From contig JAKASH010000162.1 in the NCBI GenBank assembly GCA_021828225.1, positions 1 through 6,704 on the forward strand: 6,704 nucleotides of DNA. Direction: 5' to 3'. Numbering within the stretch: position 1 is the stretch's first letter; each line of letters starts with the position of its first letter. The translations under genes and the position numbers were made by a program. The notes beneath the pieces were generated by a model. It worked only from the letters and a program-made list of their open reading frames with translations, was not told the DNA's origin and ran no database searches. Source of the DNA: Acidobacteriota bacterium. GTDB lineage: Bacteria > Acidobacteriota > Terriglobia > UBA7540. Shown in pieces: positions 1 to 6,525 of this stretch.

Positions 1-1645
1 TTATGTTGGACAGCACGGGAATGGTCTTGCCTTTTTCAGCCACTTCCTTCACTACCGACCACATGGTCTTGGTGACTTCGGCATCGTCTAATGCCGCCTT
101 GCGATCACCCACGACCTTTTTCAGCGTCGGCTTGTAGCCGATGCGGAACCCATCCGTTCCCACTTTACGGATGAAGAACGCCCGCTTTTCCAGGGCCGTC
201 GCCGCGTTATCAATGGAAGTCACATCCAAATCTGGCTCTCCCAAAGCGAATCGCAGTTCTGGCAAGTGAGCGGCCTTGTCGCTCGCAACTCCGGTTGACT
301 CAAACAGGATGGCCGCACCAACGCGCCGGTGAATTTCACGCAGTTCTGCCTTTGTATCGGCATCAAGCGCTTTTGCATGACTGGCCGAACCGGCAATGTC
401 CACTTCAATTGCCGGGAGCAATCGTTGCTCGCCCAACTGCCCTAGAATCGCCGCCTGAAACTCAGGAACATGGAGCGGAGCAGAGCCGAGAGTGATTAAC
501 GGTTCCTTTCGCGCGTAGCGGAATGCTTCCCGCCCGGCCCAAGAAATCCACTGAGCGAACACCGCCAGGGTGCCGCGGGTCCGTTGATAGTGCGGCAGAC
601 CCTGCCACTTGCGCTGGAATACGGAAATCGTTGCAGGATGAAACGGATACGCCGCCTCGAACCGCGTCCTCAGATACTCGCGTGCCTTTGCGTCGGTCGT
701 CACCGTGTCCACAGAAGTCCATTCGGGAGGCAACTGGTGCTTCCTCTCAAAGCACCAGTCTGAATACGTCTTGGATACTGTCTTGCGGGTTCGTTCCTGC
801 CCCAAATCTTCGAACAGCCGCCGGCGCACAACCTCGCCGATTTCGCTCTCGTCATTGGCAATCAAATCCTTCGCCACCCGGTGAACGGCTTTGCTGGTTC
901 GGTCCAGCCATTGCTGATCTGCATCCGTCATTTCGATGGCACTTCGCGGCAAGCTCAGGATCGCTGCACAACCGCGAGAAGCGGTCATCGCCCGCACCGT
1001 GTTGTCCAGGAATGCGTAGAAGCCATCGGCAAGGTCTCGGTGCCGATTCATGAAGTTCAAAACCTCGTCGAAAAGGAGAAGGACGCAGCCGCCCGCCGCC
1101 TTGAAGAGTTTGTCCAAGGCGTCGGTTCCCGGCGCGGATGTTCGTGCTTTGTCGCCCAAGATTTCGGCGCCTTGGGCGCCGCCCAGTTGGCTCGCGATGT
1201 CAATCCACGGAGTTTCCTTCCCGGCGCTCGGGTCCCAGGCGTTGCCCACAAAGACGGCGACTTTTGCTTGAGGAATCTTGGAAAGTCCGTTGTCCTTGAG
1301 GATTTTCTGAATTTCGGGTTGTGCCGCCGCTACTTGAGGGCTGTTCAGCGTGTGGTAAAGCGCCGTCAGGGTGTGCGTCTTGCCTCCGCCGAATTGCGTA
1401 ATCAGCGTGAGATCGGCCGGCGCATTTTGCGTTTCTCCCGCAAGTCGCCGCAACACAAGCCCGAGGTGTTCGCTCAGGGCGCGCGTAAAACAGGTCCGCT
1501 CGAAGAACTTCTTCGGATCGCGGTAGTCTTCTGGGGCCGTCTTCGCGACGACCTGCTCAAGAGCGATCGCAAATTCGTCCGGGTTGAATGATCGTCCCTC
1601 GCGAACTTCCGCCCGTGGCGTCGTCACCCTGTACCAAGGCTCCAT
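1..1645 (-). CDS. DUF499 domain P-loop ATPase, anti-phage type (3' end outside window)
   Basis: The frame is open without a break from an ATG at 1645 to the window edge, giving 548 residues; DUF499 proteins usually have about 1000 or more, so roughly half is missing. The N-terminus (MEPWYRVTTPR, then FNPDEFAIALEQVV) is typical of the family. A P-loop, TQFGGGKTHT, lies at residues 83-92, and a Walker B-like LLLFDEV at 189-195. YPFHP (333-337) followed by QRTRG (354-358) is the conserved DUF499 block after the ATPase core. The protein is probably a cytoplasmic ATP-driven motor or remodeller working with the methyltransferase encoded upstream; its biochemical activity is not known from sequence. 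The start is supported by AGGTGA five bases before the ATG. The gap to the preceding gene is 48 bases, so the two are probably co-transcribed. No frameshift or missing key residue is seen in the visible half. Confidence 0.9.
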   Translation of the reverse strand, partial: MEPWYRVTTPRAEVREGRSFNPDEFAIALEQVVAKTAPEDYRDPKKFFERTCFTRALSEHLGLVLRRLAGETQNAPADLTLITQFGGGKTHTLTALYHTLNSPQVAAAQPEIQKILKDNGLSKIPQAKVAVFVGNAWDPSAGKETPWIDIASQLGGAQGAEILGDKARTSAPGTDALDKLFKAAGGCVLLLFDEVLNFMNRHRDLADGFYAFLDNTVRAMTASRGCAAILSLPRSAIEMTDADQQWLDRTSKAVHRVAKDLIANDESEIGEVVRRRLFEDLGQERTRKTVSKTYSDWCFERKHQLPPEWTSVDTVTTDAKAREYLRTRFEAAYPFHPATISVFQRKWQGLPHYQRTRGTLAVFAQWISWAGREAFRYARKEPLITLGSAPLHVPEFQAAILGQLGEQRLLPAIEVDIAGSASHAKALDADTKAELREIHRRVGAAILFESTGVASDKAAHLPELRFALGEPDLDVTSIDNAATALEKRAFFIRKVGTDGFRIGYKPTLKKVVGDRKAALDDAEVTKTMWSVVKEVAEKGKTIPVLSNI

Positions 1646-1650
1646 TCAAT

Positions 1651-1656
1651 TCACCT
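1651..1656 (-). promoter_or_regulatory. Ribosome binding site of the DUF499 gene
   Basis: On the minus strand AGGTGA lies five bases before the ATG at 1645. It fixes this start and leaves only a 48-base gap after the stop of the preceding gene, with no room for a separate promoter or terminator that I can recognise. Confidence 0.6.
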
Positions 1657-1693
1657 GAGCTTTCGAAGTTGAGCGCGGCACAATCTGAGCGTG

Positions 1694-2275
1694 CTATGCA
1701 CTCCCCGCTGTGGTCTTCTTGACCGGAGGACACGCAGGCATCCTCACAACCTTCTGCCCCTTCTTAGCCGCAATCCTCGTTTCATACGAAGCTTCTTTGG
1801 TTTCAAGTTGCCGAGCACGATAGGTGTCCCACCAATGGTCGGACACCTTGCCAGCGTCTCGAAGCCGCTGGATCGCAACCGTCGGATGAACGAGCAGCAC
1901 GTATTTGAAATCCTGGTTGCACACGCGCCGTGTTCGGATCATGCCGAGCCTTTCCAGCGTCCTCATTCGCTCGCGCCAGGTGCGCACGCCACGCGGCCCG
2001 TCGTACCCAGCCGCGAATGCGTGGTCTGCTTCATGGCCCATCTCAATGACGCCCCCATCGATGTGGCGGGCAAGCAGTTCCACGTACACCTTCGCCGGGT
2101 CTTGGTTTCCGCTCAGGCTCTTCTCGCCCAGCAAGCCGAGAAGGAGAGGCAGCGTCCGAGGCGCTCGAAACCAGCCCTTTTCGTTCTCCCCTGTCCACGC
2201 GTCTTCACTGGGCCAGAACTCCTTGCGCAATTTCTCCCGTCGCTCGGCCCCAGAACTTCTGTTCGCTGTGGCCAT
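1694..2275 (-). CDS. Conserved-looking hypothetical protein, probable winged-helix fold
   Basis: This complete 193-residue gene has its ATG at 2275 and a TAG stop at 1694-1696. GGAGGA, six bases before the ATG, strongly supports the start. I do not recognise a named family. Predicted helices at about residues 60-71 and 81-91 are followed by a basic helix, GVRTWRERMRTLERLGMIRT (96-115), and then hydrophobic strand-like residues FKYVLLVHP (123-131). This order resembles a winged helix-turn-helix with a wing, so DNA binding is plausible but inferred. The C-terminal 35 residues are rich in Lys, Arg and Pro and are probably disordered. There is no signal peptide or membrane segment. It sits between the DUF1156 methyltransferase and the DUF499 ATPase on the same strand, which suggests a role in that defence system as regulator, sequence-recognition subunit or adaptor. 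It does not look like the DUF3780 protein found in some related loci. Confidence 0.85.
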   Translation of the reverse strand: MATANRSSGAERREKLRKEFWPSEDAWTGENEKGWFRAPRTLPLLLGLLGEKSLSGNQDPAKVYVELLARHIDGGVIEMGHEADHAFAAGYDGPRGVRTWRERMRTLERLGMIRTRRVCNQDFKYVLLVHPTVAIQRLRDAGKVSDHWWDTYRARQLETKEASYETRIAAKKGQKVVRMPACPPVKKTTAGSA

Positions 2276-2281
2276 CTCGTG

Positions 2282-2287
2282 TCCTCC
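2282..2287 (-). promoter_or_regulatory. Strong ribosome binding site of the 193-residue protein
   Basis: GGAGGA on the minus strand lies six bases before the ATG at 2275. It is the best Shine-Dalgarno match in the window and implies independent translation initiation after the long spacer, unlike the overlapping starts elsewhere. Confidence 0.65.
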
Positions 2288-2301
2288 ACATTCGCTGAAA
2301 C

Positions 2302-2338
2302 GGCTGATTCGGAGCAGCGCGCGTGCTCCGCGTCAGCC
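2302..2338. repeat. Two-tier inverted repeat (hairpin or operator candidate)
   Basis: An outer perfect 6-base arm pair, GGCTGA (2302-2307) and TCAGCC (2333-2338), encloses an inner perfect pair, GGAGCA (2311-2316) and TGCTCC (2324-2329). Three unpaired bases separate the tiers on each side, and the GC-rich apex loop has 7 bases. The element ends about 27 bases before the ATG of the 193-residue protein, just upstream of its ribosome binding site. It has no T-run on the minus strand, so it is not an obvious intrinsic terminator. It could be an operator, an mRNA leader structure, or part of an intergenic repeat family. Confidence 0.55.
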
Positions 2339-2432
2339 TTCGCTTTCGGTCGCCGCTACAAAGGGCGTGCCGCTCAGCGATGCTGCTAGTCTGCGGTATG
2401 GCCTCGGTCGCATCAACAACACAGATTCGAAC

Positions 2433-2482
2433 CTTCGCTGGAGCCGTCCGCCACGGAGGGCAGTCGGCTTCGCTAAAGCTCC
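2433..2482. repeat. Imperfect palindrome flanked by CTTCGCT direct repeats
   Basis: On the plus strand CTTCGCT occurs at 2433-2439 and again at 2468-2474. Nested arms lie between and around these copies: GGAGC (2440-2444) with GCTCC (2478-2482), GCCG (2443-2446) with CGGC (2465-2468), and TCCG (2447-2450) with CGGA (2454-2457) around a 3-base loop. Two further TTCGCT copies occur at 2291 and 2339, next to the other hairpin. Four copies of the same hexamer within about 185 bases, together with palindromes, suggest a degenerate intergenic repeat element rather than coding sequence. Confidence 0.4.
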
Positions 2483-2597
2483 GATACACCGCCTGCATTA
2501 TGCCCAAAACAGCGTTTTTTCGCATTCGTGAGTGTCCAATTCGGTCGCAAATAGCAAAATTCGCCCGAAATATGAGGTGCTGGGTCGTCCCTGTGCT

Positions 2598-2668
2598 TGA
2601 TTTGGCGTCTCAGTCGTCTCCAGCGTATCCCGTGTCTCCGCTGGTATCAGGAGTGTCCCAAGTGTCCG
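2598..2668 (-). repeat. Degenerate short tandem tract (GACAC/GATAC/GAGAC units)
   Basis: On the minus strand about seven imperfect units of 8-10 bases follow one another, each with a GACAC, GATAC or GAGAC core. The tract begins some 25 bases after the methyltransferase stop codon. Within it, CCAGCG (2620-2625) and CGCTGG (2639-2644) form a perfect 6-base inverted repeat with a 13-base loop. It could be a weak transcript-end structure or an eroded repeat; there is no T-run to support a classical terminator. Confidence 0.35.
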
Positions 2669-2693
2669 CGTCGTCTGATCGAGCAGCATCTCG

Positions 2694-5687
2694 TTACCTC
2701 GGCACAGCAAGCAGCATGGCATCGAGCAGGCGCTTCTCTTCGCAGTCCTTGGGATAAAGGGCTGAGAGAGCGTTGGCCAGGCGCAGGAAATCCGGGCTGC
2801 GCTCGTTTTCCGCTTCGAGTAACGCGCGGAGCGCCGTAGCTTCGCCACGAGCCTGGAGCAGCATCGCAGCGTGAACGCGGTCGAGCGTGGTTGCCTCGCG
2901 CCGAGGAGCCAGAGCCTCGGCTTCTTCTCTCGCTCGACTGCGGCGCGGCCTATGGCCGCCGGCAGGGCGACCTTCAGGCTTTTCCGGGAAGAGCATGTAT
3001 TGCGGATCGCGCCCTCCGGTCTGTTCCAACGTGCGAGCGACGGCTGCCGTGCCGCTCGTACCAAACAGTTGCTCCTCGCGCTCCAGGACAGGTAACAATC
3101 GCACCACGCCCTTTTTCACTTCGATAATGCGCCCGTCCCAGGCTTCCATGTGTATACCCAGCGGCTGAGCGAATCGTCGCACTACGTCGTAAATCAGGGT
3201 GTAGCCCCTCTTGGCCTTTCCGGGCTCTTCCTCCTCATCCCCATCACCCGATCCTTCTTCCTCTTCAGCACCTTTGCTCTCGGCCTTCTGATTGCCGTTG
3301 GTGGATTGGAGCGTCCACAGGAACAGGGCCGTCAGACGGGCATCTTCTTCGAGTGCGGCAGCCGCGCCGTTCCGGGCGCGAGCCTCAGCCGTGCCGAGCA
3401 CCTGTTGCAGCGCCGTCCGGCCCACAACTTCCCAGACTTTTTCCAAGAACTCAGCGAGTTTGACTTCGCGTCCCTCCGCCGTCTCCACTTTGTCGTACTT
3501 GCTGAAGAGTTCCAAGGCCGGCCCAATGCAGGAAAAGACCAGGTCCGCGCCTCGAATTCCCTCACTCGACAGCCGCTCCATCCAATCACCAATCCGCCCA
3601 GGCAACTCGCGGAGGATGTCTTCCCAACCACCGACTCCAGCTTGTTCAGGACGCGGGCGACAAACCAAGTGAATGCTCGCAGCCAGCGCCGCGGATTCGC
3701 GAGCGCGCAGCCGCGAACCCATCTCCGTCGTAATAGGCCATGACCCGGTCGCGGTCCAACCGCCTTTTAGCATTCCGGAAATCAGTGCTTCCCATCCTTC
3801 GGTGGTCTTGTGGGCGAAGACCACAGCCCCTACCCCGTCATCCCCTAAAACCCGACGGCCTTCCGCGAATGCCTTCTGCATGGATTCCTCGAAGAAAACT
3901 TTGTCCTTGGCGCTCCCCTCCGGTGTATGTTTGGCCTCGTCCTGAACAATTTCCGGACACTTAGGCGTGAGGGGGTTGCCAGGGTCGAACGGATTACTCA
4001 GGAGCGGATCGCCTGGCAGCGTTCGCCGCAGCCACACGAAGAAAAAGTCCGACAAGTCTGCATAGGGAACGGCATCATAGTATGGCGGATCCGTGAACCA
4101 TGTTTGGCACGCGCCATCCGGGAGGGGGGAGAACCGAGCGTCCGCTTGATGAACTTGGCCAGCAGTCATCACGCCCGAGCGGTCCACTACGGAGGCAACC
4201 AGTTCGTAGCCGCTGTACCAGTTTCCAGGAGCTTCGGCGAGCGGGGCGACTTCGGTGAAATCCCACACAATCGGAAGAGCTTGCCGGCCAAATGTATGTT
4301 GCATTTTCTCCGCCGATGCATTCCAGCGAGTCAGAGACATATTGCTCATGCAAACCCTGTCAACTGCCAACCCAAGCGCCGATCGAACCGCGTGATCGCT
4401 TTTCGCCTTCTCTATCAGCCTGCACAACAACACCGCGCAAACTTTCTGGCGAGCCGCAAACAAGTCGCCCCACTGGAGCATGCCGTAACGCTGAACGCGG
4501 AAGCCGAGGGTGCCCACCGGCGGGAGCGGCTCATCGGGGACGGGGGAGAGGCCCCGTTTGTCGGCGGGCAGTGATCGCCATTCGTTCAAAATCTGCGAGA
4601 CGCGCTGTTGCGCTTTGCGTGCAGCCTCGTAATCTCGCGCGGTTGGCAGGCGGTAGTTTCGGCCAGCGACTGCATCGCTCAAGGTGACGACGACCAGCAG
4701 GCGAGCACCGCCAGCCCGACGGCCCTTTTCGTCAAAGACCACGTCTGCCCCGCCGCGCTGAGCTGCGAGCTGCGCCCGCACGCGATCCGGCGAAAGCACC
4801 GTGCCGCAGGCTAGACAGCTTGCTTTGGCGCGGCTGACGGTGCCCGCGGACACGTCCCGCTCGCCTTTAGGCTCGAATATCTCCAATTCAATCTGCGGCG
4901 CACCCGCTTTGGGTCGCATGACCGTAGGGCAAAGCGCGCGCCTCCGACTGGCCTTTTTACAGAGCCAAAATGAGCGCACCAGAGGAATCTCCGCTCCGCA
5001 CTTCGGTGACTCGCAGCGCACCGTGCGCGCCCACAGATAAGCAATCGGCCGCGCGCCATCGGGATCGGCAGGGTAGAACTCCGCCAATTCTTTCTCAGCG
5101 GCGTCTTTGATTTCCTTGCCGACACGACGCAATTCATCGGCGAGACCCAGTCCGTGGCGGGGAATATCTTCGAGCAGCACCTTGAGGATCAAGCAGGCAA
5201 CGGGGTTCAAATCGCTGGCAAATGCGTCGCAGCCTACGCGCAAGGCTTCGAGCGGAATCGAGCCGCCACCGGCAAAGGGGTCCACGACGAGCGGCGGCTC
5301 TTCGCCATGCGCGGCATGCACCAAACCCCGCGCGCACGTGAGAAAGGTCTGATTGGCGGAATTATCCCAATTGGCGAAGTCCGCAATGAACTTCAGTAAT
5401 GCCTTCCGCAGGCCTTCGTCCGTCGGGCCTAGGGGAATCATTGGCACGGGAGCCAGCAATCGTCGGGCTTGCCCCTTGAATTCAGCAGAACAACGCTCGT
5501 CGCACGGGTCGGGAAGAAGCAGCGCCATCAGCATGGCTCGGCACGCAGCCAGCGGGCGTCGCGCCCACCACATGTGCAGAGTGTTGGGATGACCTTGCCC
5601 CGCGTACTTTTCGTTCGCGGAGTGCCGACTCACCTCGGCCACAGGAAAGTCCACTTCTGCCAGCCGTTTGCATTCGCGCGGGATCAT
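2694..5687 (-). CDS. DUF1156 domain DNA methyltransferase (anti-phage type)
   Basis: This complete gene encodes 997 residues. The N-terminus (KRLAEVDFPVAEVSRHSA, then HPNTLHMWWARRPLAACRA, about residues 8-53) is the DUF1156 signature. The SAM-binding motif I is VDPFAGGGS (135-143) and the catalytic motif IV is TDPPYYD (532-538), which mark an amino-methyltransferase making N6-methyladenine or N4-methylcytosine. Motif I precedes motif IV by nearly 400 residues, an alpha-like order in which the intervening part probably contains target recognition. Cysteine pairs at 225/230 and 291/294 look like a split zinc knuckle. An acidic low-complexity linker (about 807-822) separates the methyltransferase from a C-terminal region of unknown role. 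The start overlaps the stop of the HerA remnant by ATGA and has GAGGG just upstream, so translation was coupled to HerA. Its likely job is to methylate host DNA as the self mark of the defence system; target sequence and partners are not known. Confidence 0.93.
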   Translation of the reverse strand: MIPRECKRLAEVDFPVAEVSRHSANEKYAGQGHPNTLHMWWARRPLAACRAMLMALLLPDPCDERCSAEFKGQARRLLAPVPMIPLGPTDEGLRKALLKFIADFANWDNSANQTFLTCARGLVHAAHGEEPPLVVDPFAGGGSIPLEALRVGCDAFASDLNPVACLILKVLLEDIPRHGLGLADELRRVGKEIKDAAEKELAEFYPADPDGARPIAYLWARTVRCESPKCGAEIPLVRSFWLCKKASRRRALCPTVMRPKAGAPQIELEIFEPKGERDVSAGTVSRAKASCLACGTVLSPDRVRAQLAAQRGGADVVFDEKGRRAGGARLLVVVTLSDAVAGRNYRLPTARDYEAARKAQQRVSQILNEWRSLPADKRGLSPVPDEPLPPVGTLGFRVQRYGMLQWGDLFAARQKVCAVLLCRLIEKAKSDHAVRSALGLAVDRVCMSNMSLTRWNASAEKMQHTFGRQALPIVWDFTEVAPLAEAPGNWYSGYELVASVVDRSGVMTAGQVHQADARFSPLPDGACQTWFTDPPYYDAVPYADLSDFFFVWLRRTLPGDPLLSNPFDPGNPLTPKCPEIVQDEAKHTPEGSAKDKVFFEESMQKAFAEGRRVLGDDGVGAVVFAHKTTEGWEALISGMLKGGWTATGSWPITTEMGSRLRARESAALAASIHLVCRPRPEQAGVGGWEDILRELPGRIGDWMERLSSEGIRGADLVFSCIGPALELFSKYDKVETAEGREVKLAEFLEKVWEVVGRTALQQVLGTAEARARNGAAAALEEDARLTALFLWTLQSTNGNQKAESKGAEEEEGSGDGDEEEEPGKAKRGYTLIYDVVRRFAQPLGIHMEAWDGRIIEVKKGVVRLLPVLEREEQLFGTSGTAAVARTLEQTGGRDPQYMLFPEKPEGRPAGGHRPRRSRAREEAEALAPRREATTLDRVHAAMLLQARGEATALRALLEAENERSPDFLRLANALSALYPKDCEEKRLLDAMLLAVPR

Positions 5688-6001
5688 GAGCCCTCGCCAG
5701 CCGGCGACGCTGCGGCTTCCGCAGGTTGCCTGAAGAGCTTCAGGAAATCAGGCCGATCATTCAGCCGAACAAGGACAGGGTTGCGGCACGAAGATGCCCT
5801 ACCGAACACCACCGCATGGCGGTCGTCCAGAGTTGAGAGGACTGCCGCATAATCCTCACCGATGTAGTTCTTCAGGAACTCCATCCCTGTGGCGTCAAAA
5901 ACGCGCAATGCAAACACAGTGTTGCACTGATTCAGGATCGTCTTCGTCACATTCGCTGTCCTTTGCGTCACGACGATGCAGCCGAGTCCGTACTTCCGAC
6001 C
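5684..6001 (-). pseudogene. HerA-type helicase, C-terminal remnant
   Basis: About 105 residues in frame to a TGA at 5684-5686 match the end of a HerA/FtsK-fold helicase. They begin GRKYGLGCIVVTQRTANVTK and continue with ILNQCNTVFALRV and ATGMEFLKNYIGEDY. The VTQR strand and the NQCNT block are characteristic of HerA ATPases near the C-terminal end of the motor. Full proteins have roughly 500-700 residues, so the Walker A and Walker B regions are absent. Upstream, the same frame stays open to an ATG at 6244, but that part is an out-of-frame reading of the enolase-family gene and makes no protein sense. The stop overlaps the methyltransferase ATG, showing that this was the first or an early gene of the defence operon before truncation. 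As written it cannot hydrolyse ATP. If the junction is an assembly artefact, the true gene may be intact. Confidence 0.8.
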
Positions 6002-6525
6002 CTGAACTTGTAGGCGACGTACCCCCGATCCCGAAAGTCCAGAGCCTCTTCGACGAGGGCCTCGACAGGCAAACTGAGTGAGCCTCCACTCCCATACATC
6101 AAGCAGGGCTTGGGGACACCACCGACGAGGCGACAGAGTGGGACTCCGAGGCGGCGGGCCCGAGCGTCCCACATCGCGATGTCGAGACAGGAGACGGCCA
6201 TCGTCGCCACACCGTCGGGACCGGTGAAGTTGACTTCCCTCCACATATCAGCAACGAGTTCCCGCACACCGTCCACATCCGGGCCGACGAGGGGTCGACC
6301 TAGGAAGGTGACGATTTCCCGCACAGCGGCGGCCTCTGCCTGGCGGAATGCAAAGGTGTAGCCGATACCCGTCACATCGCCGACATGGATCGTGGCAATC
6401 ACCGAGTGTATTTCCGAAATGGAATGAATTCCACTGCGCATGGGCTTGCCGGGCGGATACGCCACCTCCTCAACGGTGATCCGCTCGATACTCGGCTTTG
6501 CCATCCAACCCTTGGCAGCGCTCAT
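5968..6525 (-). CDS. Mandelate racemase/muconate lactonizing enzyme family protein, truncated
   Basis: The ORF has 185 codons, of which the first ~177 are genuine. It contains the enolase-superfamily N-terminal capping domain and the family signature CLDIAMWDARARRLGVPL (113-130), then GSGGSLSLP (145-153) and the start of the barrel with YKFRVG (172-177). The barrel's first catalytic motif is usually KxK; here it is K173-F-R175. The final eight residues (STDSAASS) come from beyond the breakpoint. Complete enzymes have about 360-400 residues, so the metal ligands and the general-base histidine or lysine of the barrel are lost and the product should be inactive. These enzymes abstract the alpha proton of a carboxylate, commonly as sugar-acid dehydratases or racemases. 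The ATGA overlap with an aldehyde dehydrogenase fits sugar-acid catabolism; the substrate cannot be named. An alternative start at 6504 has AAGGG about five bases upstream. Confidence 0.8.
   Translation of the reverse strand: MSAAKGWMAKPSIERITVEEVAYPPGKPMRSGIHSISEIHSVIATIHVGDVTGIGYTFAFRQAEAAAVREIVTFLGRPLVGPDVDGVRELVADMWREVNFTGPDGVATMAVSCLDIAMWDARARRLGVPLCRLVGGVPKPCLMYGSGGSLSLPVEALVEEALDFRDRGYVAYKFRVGSTDSAASS
5995..6002. other. Breakpoint joining catabolic operon to defence operon
   Basis: On the minus strand enolase-superfamily homology ends at YKFRVG, whose last codon is 5997-5995. HerA homology begins at GRKYG with a codon starting at 6001, in a different frame. The few bases GGTCGGA fit both genes, so the exact join cannot be placed more finely. 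No tRNA, terminal inverted repeat or transposase is seen beside it. This is what illegitimate recombination at microhomology, or a mis-joined contig, would look like. Confidence 0.75.

Larger units (their letters stand above)
2276..2693. other. 418-base intergenic spacer inside the defence operon
   Basis: No convincing gene lies between the methyltransferase stop and the start of the 193-residue protein. Open frames here have low-complexity or repeat-like translations. The spacer holds, from right to left, a degenerate GACAC/GAGAC tandem tract (about 2598-2668), an AT-richer stretch (about 2495-2570), a palindrome at 2433-2482, and the two-tier hairpin at 2302-2338. The AT-richer part, with CATAAT on the minus strand near 2500, is where a promoter for the downstream pair would most likely lie, but I see no well-spaced -35 box. 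Such a gap is unusual here, since the other junctions are overlaps or under 50 bases. Confidence 0.6.

Noticed and set aside
881..1591. Plus-strand ORF of 236 codons
   Set aside because: It is antisense to the DUF499 frame, whose P-loop and Walker B codons lie in the same stretch; GC-rich codon bias explains the open frame.
2421..2436. GGTTCGAATC on the minus strand, identical to a tRNA T-loop core
   Set aside because: The flanking bases do not form a T-stem and no anticodon or acceptor arm can be built around it; at most a chance match or a tiny tRNA remnant.
2505..2522. AAAAC/GTTTT arms followed by a T-run on the plus strand as an intrinsic terminator
   Set aside because: The stem is only 5 AT-rich pairs with a 3-base loop and no plus-strand gene precedes it; on the operon strand there is no T-run after the arms.
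2205..2525. 106-codon minus-strand ORF overlapping the start of the 193-residue gene
   Set aside because: It crosses the palindromes and the strong ribosome binding site, has Arg-rich, structureless translation, and is out of frame with the better-supported gene.
1691..2531. Long plus-strand ORFs of 208 and 232 codons
   Set aside because: They are antisense readings of the 193-residue gene and spacer, rich in Arg, Ser and Pro, without recognisable motifs or convincing ribosome binding sites.
6002..6244. Upstream extension of the HerA frame to an ATG at 6244 as a genuine HerA N-terminus
   Set aside because: The translation is low-complexity Arg/Ser/Gly/Pro with no HerA motifs and is an out-of-frame reading of the enolase-family gene.
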